Shown piece by piece: positions 52,064 through 59,600 of a stretch of DNA of 64,000 nucleotides. Every line of letters starts with the position of its first letter. Positions within the stretch are counted from its first letter, which is position 1. Source of the DNA: Marimicrobium sp041688425. Lineage in GTDB: Bacteria > Pseudomonadota > Gammaproteobacteria > Pseudomonadales > Halieaceae. The notes beneath the pieces were generated by a model. It searched no databases, was not told the origin of the DNA, and worked only from the letters and a program-made list of their open reading frames with translations. The DNA lies in contig JBDNIE010000246.1 in assembly GCA_041688425.1 (NCBI GenBank), positions 1 to 64,000 of the forward strand, read 5' to 3'. A program made the position numbers and the translations under genes.

Positions 52064-52828
52064 CTAGAAATCGTCGGGGCGCAGCATTGCGTCAGAACCG
52101 CCATCGACAAAAAATACGGAACCGCACAGATAACTTGCCTCATCACTGAGCATAAAGCGCATGACATTAGCAATGTGCGAGGGCTGCGCGGTACTGCCCA
52201 CTGGCACCATATCGCCAAACTCTTTCATCACAGGGCCGAGTTCAGCATCGGCATACACGAGCTCAGTGAGCGGCGTCATGGTGATGCCCGGCGCCACTGC
52301 GTTAAGGCGCACACCGGCAGCGGCGTATTCCACAACATGGCGACGCATCCACATAGTCACCGCGCGCTTGGAACCGGCGTAGGCGGTGTGCCCATCACGC
52401 CCCTCAATTTCTGTACAGGCGCCGCCCTCATCCCCGGCAAGGCAGGACTGGATATACGAGTCATCCGCCTTGATCATCGGTGCCGAGTTGGAGGACACGA
52501 ACAACACACTGCCCTTTTTCTTTTCCAGCAAATCGCGCAATCCTTCCACTGTTGCCACCACAGCGAAATAGTTCACCTTGGTGATAAGGGACAACGGTTT
52601 GGCCACCGGCGGCAAACCGGCACAGGGAATGAATCCGTCCAGACCGTCCGGTGCAAGCCCTCGCACCCCATCGACAGCAGCTACGCGTCCTGCAACTGTG
52701 GATAAGTCGGCGATCACATCACCCTCTTTTATATCCACCGAGATCACCCTGTGGCCCGCATCGCGCAACTGCCGCTTCAATTCCGCGCCGATACCCGTGG
52801 CCCCGCCTGTCATTGCATATGTCTGCAT
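52064..52828 (-). CDS. SDR oxidoreductase, 3alpha-hydroxysteroid dehydrogenase-like
   Basis: A 254-residue SDR. Cofactor loop TGGATGIG (7-14), Ser112/113, Tyr150 and Lys154 (YAGSK) are present. GDVIADLSTVAGR, LDGFIPCAGL and the C-terminal VDGGSDAMLRPDDF strongly recall Comamonas testosteroni HsdA (3alpha-hydroxysteroid dehydrogenase/carbonyl reductase), including its CAG in place of NNAG. Likely interconverts 3alpha-hydroxy and 3-keto steroids with NAD. ATG 52828 has GGGAG upstream. Divergent from the DUF35-thiolase pair (180 bp). Confidence 0.87.
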   Translation of the reverse strand: MQTYAMTGGATGIGAELKRQLRDAGHRVISVDIKEGDVIADLSTVAGRVAAVDGVRGLAPDGLDGFIPCAGLPPVAKPLSLITKVNYFAVVATVEGLRDLLEKKKGSVLFVSSNSAPMIKADDSYIQSCLAGDEGGACTEIEGRDGHTAYAGSKRAVTMWMRRHVVEYAAAGVRLNAVAPGITMTPLTELVYADAELGPVMKEFGDMVPVGSTAQPSHIANVMRFMLSDEASYLCGSVFFVDGGSDAMLRPDDF

Positions 52829-53008
52829 AGTCGCTCCCGTTATATGGCTCATTAGCCGTTATTAAACGCACTTCAGAGTTTCTGATCAAGCCAGCCTCAC
52901 ACGCTAGGTGCTATACGGCCATTATTTGATACCACTGCGAGATATTGTTGGTTGCCTGCGTCACGGCACGAGTAGTACCCTGTTCCACGATTTAATCGGG
53001 AGATCACC

Positions 53009-53443
53009 ATGAGCGGAAAACCCCACGTCGCGGCCATCGAAGGCTGGCACACTATGGAGGCCAAGCCTCACCTGATCGGCACACAGTGTGAGCAGTGCAG
53101 CACCTATTTTTTCCCCAAGCAAAACGACTATTGCCGCAACCCCGCATGTGACAGCACGGATTTTCGTGAAGTCCAGTTGAGCCGCACCGGCCACATCTGG
53201 AGTTATACCAACGCCTGTTACAAGCCGCCTGCGCCTTTCGTAGCGCATGAACCCTTTGAACCCTATGCCATCGCTGCTGTGCAACTTGAGAAAGAGCAAA
53301 TGGTAGTGCTCGGGCAAGTGATTCAGGGAGTTTCGGTAGAAGATCTGAAAGTAGGTATGCCGATGGAGCTAGTGCTGGAAACCTTGCACGAGACTGACGA
53401 CGACATCAAGGTCACCTGGAAATGGCAACCGCTGGCGCAGTAG
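53009..53443 (+). CDS. DUF35 zinc-ribbon OB-fold protein
   Basis: A 144-residue protein: zinc ribbon with Cys27, Cys30, Cys42 and Cys47, then an OB fold (GHIWSYTNACYKPPAPF, PYAIAAVQLEKEQMVVLGQV). DUF35 proteins partner with lipid-transfer thiolases or aldolases (Ltp1/Ltp2, ChsH2 C-terminal domain) and with HMG-CoA-like enzymes. It is 28 bp upstream of such a thiolase, which fits that partnership. Confidence 0.88.
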   Translation: MSGKPHVAAIEGWHTMEAKPHLIGTQCEQCSTYFFPKQNDYCRNPACDSTDFREVQLSRTGHIWSYTNACYKPPAPFVAHEPFEPYAIAAVQLEKEQMVVLGQVIQGVSVEDLKVGMPMELVLETLHETDDDIKVTWKWQPLAQ

Positions 53444-53471
53444 CCGTCAACTGAATTTGGAGCAACGTACT

Positions 53472-54659
53472 ATGTCTAACGAAATTGCCATTCTCGGCGT
53501 CGGCATGCATCCCTGGGGTAAGTGGGGGCATAATTTTGTGCAATACGGCGTAGCCGCAGCCCGCGAGGCGCTCGCCGACGCCGGTGTTCCCTGGCAAGAC
53601 ATCAAATTCGTGTCCGGCGGCGCCACTATCCGCTGCGGCTACCCCGGTTATGTCGCGGGCGCCACCTTCGCACAAGCATTGGGCTGGCAGGGGGCAGAGG
53701 TCAATACCTCCTATGCCGCATGCGCGTCGGGTTCCCAGGCGCTGGCGGCCGCACGCAATAAAATCCTTTCCGGGGAATGCGAGGTCGCGCTGGTGGTGGG
53801 CGCCGATACTACCCCAAAGGGCTTTCTGGCACCCGCTGGCGGCTATCGTCCAGAGGATCCAGACTGGGTGAGGTTTTATCTTGGCATCACCAACCCAACC
53901 TATTTTGCGTTGTACGCGCGGCGTCGCATGGACTTGTACGGCGATACGCTGGAAGATTTTGCGGCGGTCAAAGTCAAGAACTCACTCGTCGGCAGCAAAA
54001 ACCCGCGGGCGCGCTATCGCAAATGTTTTACCGCCGAGGACGTTGCCGCTTCAGCCATGGTTGCCGACCCACTGCGCCTGATGGACATCTGTGCTACCAG
54101 TGATGGCGGCGCTGCCATCATTGTGTCCAGCCTGGAATACGCCCGCAGGATCGGCAAAGCCAATGCACCGCGAGTGGCAGCCATTTCAACGGTCACTCCC
54201 ACCTTTGCCAGCAGCGTGCTAGAGATGCCTGACATCGCCACAGATTCTGCTGCCGCAGTTGGCGTCGAACCGCACGCGTACCGCGCCACTCTGCCGATCA
54301 AGGCCTATGAGGAAGCCGGGCTTGGCCCCTCGGACATCGACCTGGCTGAGGTCTACGACCTGTCCACCGCACTCGAGCTGGACTGGATTGAAGATTTGCA
54401 ACTGGCTCCGCGCGGAGAGGCAGCAGCTATGTTGCGTGCCGGTGACACCGCGCTGGGTGGCAAGATACCCGTCAATGTCTCGGGAGGCCTCGCCTGCTTC
54501 GGAGAAGCGGTGCCGGCTCAAGCTCTGTCGCAAATCTGCGAGCTCACCTGGCAGCTGCGCGGGCAGGCCGGTGATCGTCAAGTCGAAGGCGCCAGGGTCG
54601 GCATTACTGCCAACCAGGGTTTGTTCGGCCACGGTAGCTCGGTAATCATCAAGAAGTAG
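53472..54659 (+). CDS. Lipid-transfer protein/thiolase family enzyme (SCP2/Ltp type)
   Basis: A 395-residue thiolase-fold enzyme. The N-terminal site shows NTSYAACASGSQALAAARN with Cys84. The second half has LAEVYDLSTALELDW, but the usual thiolase GHP motif is replaced (VNVSGGLACFGEAVPAQA), and it ends NQGLFGHGSSVIIKK. Loss of GHP and the neighbouring DUF35 gene favour an Ltp2-like retro-aldolase or a specialised thiolase over a plain acetyl-CoA acetyltransferase. Steroid side-chain cleavage is a plausible role. ATG 53472 is preceded by GGAG. Confidence 0.85.
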   Translation: MSNEIAILGVGMHPWGKWGHNFVQYGVAAAREALADAGVPWQDIKFVSGGATIRCGYPGYVAGATFAQALGWQGAEVNTSYAACASGSQALAAARNKILSGECEVALVVGADTTPKGFLAPAGGYRPEDPDWVRFYLGITNPTYFALYARRRMDLYGDTLEDFAAVKVKNSLVGSKNPRARYRKCFTAEDVAASAMVADPLRLMDICATSDGGAAIIVSSLEYARRIGKANAPRVAAISTVTPTFASSVLEMPDIATDSAAAVGVEPHAYRATLPIKAYEEAGLGPSDIDLAEVYDLSTALELDWIEDLQLAPRGEAAAMLRAGDTALGGKIPVNVSGGLACFGEAVPAQALSQICELTWQLRGQAGDRQVEGARVGITANQGLFGHGSSVIIKK

Positions 54660-54668
54660 GCGATGCAG

Positions 54669-54830
54669 GGAACGGTACTGCCTTAAGTTTCAAGATCGGC
54701 GGTAAATTGGGTGGCGTAGGCTTGGGCTGCGGAACGCCGCCCCCCGGCGTCATGCCTCGCACAGCCCTAACCCTATGCCGCTCAATTTGCCGCCTAAGGG
54801 CCACTTTTGGGCTTGAGGCAGTGCCATTCC
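54669..54830. repeat. 162-bp imperfect inverted repeat
   Basis: Arms of about 70-75 nt related as inverted copies. The left has GGCGGTAAATTGGGTGGC and GTAGGCTTGGGCTG; the right, read on the minus strand, has GGCGGCAAATTGAGCGGC and ATAGGGTTAGGGCTG. At the centre a perfect stem ACGCCG/CGGCGT encloses five C. Most arm differences are transitions. It lies between convergent operon ends (stops at 54659 and 54896). It may be a MITE/REP-type element or a long bidirectional terminator. Confidence 0.7.
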
Positions 54831-54895
54831 CGACACAAGCTTTGACCCGATATGGAGCGCTTTCAGTTTGATGATTGGACCAGCGTCTGTGCCGT

Positions 54896-55315
54896 TCAAT
54901 CGTTTACTTGAGGATCGCGCACCGATGCCTGTTTCAAAAAGGCAATCAGGTCGACCCGCTGCTGCGGGTCGGGCACACCGCGACTCATCATCGTCGAATC
55001 CGGGAACATCGCCATGGGATTTTCCAGCCAGACAAACATAAACTCAGGCGTCCACACAAACTGCGCTGCCTTGAAGGTGTCGGAGTAGTACTCAAAGTCG
55101 GCCTGCTCGCCCACCACCTTGCCAAAGATGCGGTGCAGATTGGGACCATTATTGTGGCCCATGGCAGGCTCTGCATAATGACAGGTGCGGCAGGTGGCAA
55201 ATAGCAATCTCCCCTTTGCGACATCACCGCTCGACATCACCTGCTGAGCGTTCAGTGGCCCCGCAAAAAGCAACGCACAGCCGACGAGAGCTACGCTCTG
55301 CAGCGGGCGGATCAT
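54896..55315 (-). CDS. Class I c-type cytochrome
   Basis: A 139-residue periplasmic cytochrome: signal peptide about 1-23 (ending LNAQQ), heme motif CRTCH (42-46), NNGPNLHRIFGKVVG, and a likely axial Met at 109 or 110 (DSTMMSRGVPDP). Resembles small c2/c550-type carriers. Its ATG overlaps the flavoprotein stop (ATGA), so the two are translationally coupled and it probably takes electrons from that enzyme. Confidence 0.9.
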   Translation of the reverse strand: MIRPLQSVALVGCALLFAGPLNAQQVMSSGDVAKGRLLFATCRTCHYAEPAMGHNNGPNLHRIFGKVVGEQADFEYYSDTFKAAQFVWTPEFMFVWLENPMAMFPDSTMMSRGVPDPQQRVDLIAFLKQASVRDPQVND

Positions 55316-56847
55316 GCCTTGGCCTCCAGACTGGCAGCAGCGCGGCCAGCGCGTCGTCCAAAAAACGTGCAATCACCCACCGACAGTCCGCTGGCAATAT
55401 AGGGCGCGGTCGGTATCCCGGAGGTGTTGCGCCCGGCAGCGTAAAGCCCTGAAATCTGTTTGTTGAAACTATCCAGCACCTGCCCATCCACAGTAGTGTG
55501 CAAGCCACCGAACGTATGGGCGGGAAAGAAGGCCTGCGTCGCTGACAGGTCCCATACTGTGTAAGGCGGGCCTTGCAGCGGCCTCAGGTAAGCTGGGCTT
55601 TTGCGGAACATAGGATCCTCACCATTAGCGGCATGCCGATTGTAATAGGCCACTGTCTGCTGCAAGGCGCCCTTGGGAAAGTCCAATTGAGCGGCCAGGT
55701 CACCGATCGTACTGGCCTCGGCCACTGGCAAGAAGTTGTCCTGATGAAAACTGTAACTGCTGTCGCGATCAGTAATCAACCAGGCACGGCCCTGCTGATG
55801 ATAGGCGATGGCATCGCCGAGCACGCCGTGGTAAGCGTCCTCCGTGATAAAACGCTGACCGGAGGCGTTGACGATGATACCCGACAGCACCGACTCCGGC
55901 GGGTAAATCGGCGCGATGGCAAAACCCTCGCTCATGCGCAGCGCAGCGGCCCCCACGGCAATACCCATATTGATGCCATCACCCTGATCGTCGGCATTGC
56001 CCCAGGGCACCGAGCAATCGAACAGCTGCGGTGCGTACTGCATCAGCATGTCGCGGTTGTGAATGAAACCGCCAGAAGCCAACACTAATCCGCGCCTCAC
56101 GCCGATGGCCAATTGCTCTCCTGCGACCGTCACCAATACGCCAGCGATACTGCCGTCGCGCTCAGTTACCAGCCGGTCAGCCCGGACGCTGTGGCGCAGT
56201 TCCACTCCCGCTGTCGTCGCCTGTAACAACAGGGCCTGCATCAGGCGCCGACCGCCATTCATGCCCGCTACACCAGGCACATGGCCGCGGGGCGCTGGTC
56301 TGGCCAGCTCACGCGCCGGCCAGGCCTGTTCGTTGCCAGAATAATAGAGCGACTCATCGCCCATGGGCAGGCCCTTGGCCAGTGTGAGCTTGTCGGTATA
56401 GGGCACGCCCTGGGCTACCAGCCAGTCAAAATGCTCGGGGCTGCCCTCACAGTAAAGCTGGATCTTCTCCAGCGGCGGATGCACAGTGCCAACCAGTGAA
56501 ATGAAACGGAACATGTCTTCCACGCTGTCCTGCACCCTGAGCGCTTTTTGCAGGGCGGTGCCCCCTCCGGCGTAGATCACCCCAGCAGACATAGCCGAAG
56601 AGCCGCCAAACTGCGCTAGCGATTCAATCAGCAACACCTGGGCGCCTGCCTGTCGCGCCTCTATGGCAGCGGCCACGCCGGCTGCTCCGGAACCAACCAC
56701 CAGCACGTCGGCTTGACTGTCCCATGACTCAACGTCGGAGCGCGGCAGTGCTGCGGCGCCGGATACCAGCGCTGCGGCGGCGGTTGCCGTCAAACCGCCC
56801 AGCAAAGCGCGCCGTGTTACGCCAATATCGCCTGAGTCTTTAGCCAT
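55312..56847 (-). CDS. Tat-exported FAD-dependent dehydrogenase (3-ketosteroid dehydrogenase-like)
   Basis: A 511-residue flavoprotein of the fumarate reductase/KstD superfamily. Twin-arginine signal VTRRALLGGL with a hydrophobic stretch (about 10-34), FAD loop VVGSGAAGVAAA (51-62), GGSSAMSAG, GLVLASGGFIHNRDM, and C-terminal GGLHTTVDGQVLD, ISGLYAAGRNTSG, SGLSVGDCTFFGRRAGR. The C-terminal pattern resembles 3-ketosteroid delta1- and delta4(5alpha)-dehydrogenases, which are usually cytosolic. Tat export plus a coupled cytochrome c suggests a periplasmic substrate oxidation. Substrate unproven; a fumarate-reductase-like reverse reaction is possible. Confidence 0.85.
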   Translation of the reverse strand: MAKDSGDIGVTRRALLGGLTATAAAALVSGAAALPRSDVESWDSQADVLVVGSGAAGVAAAIEARQAGAQVLLIESLAQFGGSSAMSAGVIYAGGGTALQKALRVQDSVEDMFRFISLVGTVHPPLEKIQLYCEGSPEHFDWLVAQGVPYTDKLTLAKGLPMGDESLYYSGNEQAWPARELARPAPRGHVPGVAGMNGGRRLMQALLLQATTAGVELRHSVRADRLVTERDGSIAGVLVTVAGEQLAIGVRRGLVLASGGFIHNRDMLMQYAPQLFDCSVPWGNADDQGDGINMGIAVGAAALRMSEGFAIAPIYPPESVLSGIIVNASGQRFITEDAYHGVLGDAIAYHQQGRAWLITDRDSSYSFHQDNFLPVAEASTIGDLAAQLDFPKGALQQTVAYYNRHAANGEDPMFRKSPAYLRPLQGPPYTVWDLSATQAFFPAHTFGGLHTTVDGQVLDSFNKQISGLYAAGRNTSGIPTAPYIASGLSVGDCTFFGRRAGRAAASLEAKA

Positions 56848-56868
56848 ACATCTGTTCCGCAGTAGCCA

Positions 56869-57561
56869 TCAGTTCTGTCGGATGTAGTCCAGTTGATTGT
56901 TGACCATGTAGAGGCGATGACGCGCACCGCTCGCATCCAGCGACTCGTCGTCATATCCGGCATCGCCTTCGTACAGAAAGCAGATCCCAGCGTCGACCGC
57001 CACCATACGCGGAGCGTACATAATCGCCTCGCGGCTGCCCATTCGCCCGCGCGCCTGTTTACAACTGCCGCAGTCGGCGATATCGGCAAGGCTGACGTAA
57101 GTTGGCGGCATCAGGCGCAGCGGATGACCGTCATCTGCCGATTCAGATATCGCGGTGGCAGGGCTAACCCAGCGGTGCAGCGCGATCTCGCCACCGTCCA
57201 CACTGACCTCCTGCCCATCTTCCAAAATGGTAAGAAAGAACCATGTAGCGAAACGCCTTTTTGCGCCTTCCGGCGTAGTCCAGTGAGAGAGATATACAAG
57301 TTGTTCTGCAGCGACGTCCAGGCCGGCCTCTTCACGGGTCTCGCGAATTGCAGCATTGATTGCTGCGCGATAGTCATCACGGTCGGCCGGGTAGTCTGCC
57401 TCATCGACCTTGCCACCAGGAAAAACCCACATACCACCCATGTGCTGGACTGTTGTATTGCGCTGCACCAACAGAACTTCCAGCCCTGCTTCGCCATCAC
57501 GCACTAGCACTACGGTGGCCGCCGGATAGACCGGCTCTACAATATCGCTGATTTCCAGCAC
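56869..57561 (-). CDS. NUDIX hydrolase, NUDT7/NUDT19-like
   Basis: A 230-residue NUDIX hydrolase. The box has its C-terminal half intact (RETREEAGL, 73-81) but the stretch from GGKVDE is about 9 residues longer than the 23-residue consensus, as in NUDT19-type enzymes, which cleave CoA and acyl-CoA. The N-terminal strand AATVVLVRDG and WVFPGGKVD are typical. 21 bp upstream of the flavoprotein gene, in a run of CoA-linked catabolic genes, which fits acyl-CoA turnover. Confidence 0.85.
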   Translation of the reverse strand: MLEISDIVEPVYPAATVVLVRDGEAGLEVLLVQRNTTVQHMGGMWVFPGGKVDEADYPADRDDYRAAINAAIRETREEAGLDVAAEQLVYLSHWTTPEGAKRRFATWFFLTILEDGQEVSVDGGEIALHRWVSPATAISESADDGHPLRLMPPTYVSLADIADCGSCKQARGRMGSREAIMYAPRMVAVDAGICFLYEGDAGYDDESLDASGARHRLYMVNNQLDYIRQN

Positions 57562-57646
57562 TCAGACACCTCCTCTTTGGCACAGCGAAGCAGTCTACAC
57601 CAACTGCCGCCGGGGGCTAACTGCGGCGCCAGGCACCGCTGCAATT

Positions 57647-58102
57647 TCAGGGAAAAAAGCGACTGATGGTGTCAATCACGCAGGCCGGGCGATCGCCGCC
57701 CTCGATTTCAATCGTCATGCGCACGACCACCTGCACTCCTCCTTTCACTTCCTCAGCGCTTACGATTTCACCAGCGCCGCGAATACGGCTACCCACCGGC
57801 ACCGCGGCCGGAAAGCGCACCTTTTCACAACCGTAGTTGACACCCATCGAGGTGTTATCAACGCGCATGATCTGCGGCAAAAACAAATTGGCCATCGATA
57901 ATGTGAGATAGCCGTGCGCAATCGTTTTGCCAAAGGGTCCGGTGGCCGCTTTTTCGGGGTCGACATGAATCCACTGATGATCACCGGTAGCGTCTGCGAA
58001 CTGGTCAATGCGCTTCTGGTCAATTTCCTCCCACTCGCTGAACCCCAGGTGTTGGCCCACAGCCGCCAACAGCGCGGCAGGATTGTCAAAAATCATAGTC
58101 AT
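57647..58102 (-). CDS. MaoC-like (R)-specific enoyl-CoA hydratase
   Basis: A 151-residue hot-dog-fold hydratase: catalytic Asp41 and His46 in FADATGDHQWIHVDPEKA, then PFGKTIAHGYLTLSMAN. Likely hydrates a trans-2-enoyl-CoA intermediate in beta-oxidation. First gene of the run MaoC-NUDIX-flavoprotein-cytochrome on the minus strand; divergent from the RND efflux pair. ATG at 58102 or, two codons on, at 58096. Confidence 0.9.
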   Translation of the reverse strand: MTMIFDNPAALLAAVGQHLGFSEWEEIDQKRIDQFADATGDHQWIHVDPEKAATGPFGKTIAHGYLTLSMANLFLPQIMRVDNTSMGVNYGCEKVRFPAAVPVGSRIRGAGEIVSAEEVKGGVQVVVRMTIEIEGGDRPACVIDTISRFFP

Positions 58103-58322
58103 TACGCGTTACCCCTGTCCTGGAAAAGTGCCAGCACTATACCACTGCGCAGCGGGACTTTAAGTGCAGCCGACTCGCGGCACGCACTGGTTTATTACCA
58201 GTATTTCACAGTATTGAAACGTCGTATTGTGGTATAAAAGCCACTACTACCTACATGGCCTGCCCCTACCTCCTGAAGCATCAGCGGCGTCCAATTCATA
58301 CGGACTCTTATTGGTCGTTATC

Positions 58323-59600
58323 GTGATCCCCAAAAAGAAACAAATTATTTACTCCGTCGGCATGCTGTCTATCGCTGCCTGTATCACCCTGTTGCTCTAT
58401 GCGACACGACCGCCGACCAAGCTCGCAGAGCCCGCTCAACAAGCCGTGTCGGTGGATGTCGCAGAGGCGGTAAAAGCGACTTTGCGTATCGAAGTGCAGG
58501 CTCAGGGCACCGTGTCACCCATGAAAGAGACATCCATTCTTTCTGAGGTCAACGGCCGTATCATTGAGACATCACCGCGTTTTGCAGTGGGCGGGTTCGT
58601 CTCTAAAGACGATGTTCTGCTGCGTATTGATCCCAGAGATTACGAGACTCATCTGCTGCGCGCTGAGGCAGCCCTGAAGTCAACCGAGAGCGCACTGGCC
58701 CAGGAGAAAGGCCGCGCCATGGTCGCCGAGAAAGAGTGGCAGAAATTACCCGCCGGCAGCCAGCGCAGCCAGGCTGCGAAGGACCTTTACTTACGCAAAC
58801 CACAACTGGATCAAGCACAGTCGCAAATGCTGGCCGCGCAGGCAGACCTCAATACCGCCAGAGACAATCTGGAACGCACCATCATCCGCGCACCCTACGA
58901 TGCACTAGTACGTGCCAAACACAGTGAACTGGGACAGTTCGTCGCCGCTGGCAGTCCCCTGGCAGACGTTTTCTCGGTTGAGTTTGCTGAGATTCGCCTG
59001 CCGATCCCGCAGAGCAAACTCGAGTATCTGGAGCTTCCCGAACTGGGGGCCGGCGAATCCGGCTCCGCCATTGATCTGTATACCGATGTTGGTGGCGAGT
59101 TAAAACACTGGACGGCTAAGTTACACCGCACTGAAGGGGTATTCGATGAACGCTCCAGGGTGCTTTACGTGGTTGCGCGTATCGAGGACCCCTATGGCCT
59201 GCGCAACCCCAGTCGTGAACCCTTGCGCGTCGGGACTTTCGTTAATGCCAATATCGAGGGCCGCGAGCTCAGCGATATCGTGACACTCCCGCGCTACGTG
59301 ATGCGCGCGGGCAACTACATTTGGGTCGTTGACGATAGCGGGCACCTTCGCAACCGCAAGGTCACGCTGCTACGCACGAGCGGAGACGTCGTTTATGTCA
59401 GCGCCGGGTTAGACAATGGTGACCGTGTATCTCTGACAACGCTGGACGGCTCGTTCGACAGCGCAGCAGTGCGTATCGAATCCAGCACACCCAGTAATTT
59501 GCTCGATGCCAACGGCCGACCTAAAATGCAGCCAGACGCAGAGCAGCCCAAGGTCACCGCGGCCGCAGAACCAGCAGCAAACAGCAACGAGGGCGGCTGA
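58323..59600 (+). CDS. RND efflux membrane-fusion protein
   Basis: Periplasmic adaptor of an RND efflux pump. From GTG 58323 it has 425 residues: N-terminal membrane anchor (YSVGMLSIAACITLLLYA), lipoyl/barrel-sandwich region (VQAQGTVSPMKETSILSEVN), an alpha-hairpin (about 115-205), lipoyl return (IIRAPYDALVRAKHSELGQF) and beta-barrel domain. The start is uncertain; the frame is open to ATG 58227 but the sequence before 58323 lacks signal-peptide character. TGATG overlap with the pump gene. Confidence 0.88.
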   Translation: MIPKKKQIIYSVGMLSIAACITLLLYATRPPTKLAEPAQQAVSVDVAEAVKATLRIEVQAQGTVSPMKETSILSEVNGRIIETSPRFAVGGFVSKDDVLLRIDPRDYETHLLRAEAALKSTESALAQEKGRAMVAEKEWQKLPAGSQRSQAAKDLYLRKPQLDQAQSQMLAAQADLNTARDNLERTIIRAPYDALVRAKHSELGQFVAAGSPLADVFSVEFAEIRLPIPQSKLEYLELPELGAGESGSAIDLYTDVGGELKHWTAKLHRTEGVFDERSRVLYVVARIEDPYGLRNPSREPLRVGTFVNANIEGRELSDIVTLPRYVMRAGNYIWVVDDSGHLRNRKVTLLRTSGDVVYVSAGLDNGDRVSLTTLDGSFDSAAVRIESSTPSNLLDANGRPKMQPDAEQPKVTAAAEPAANSNEGG

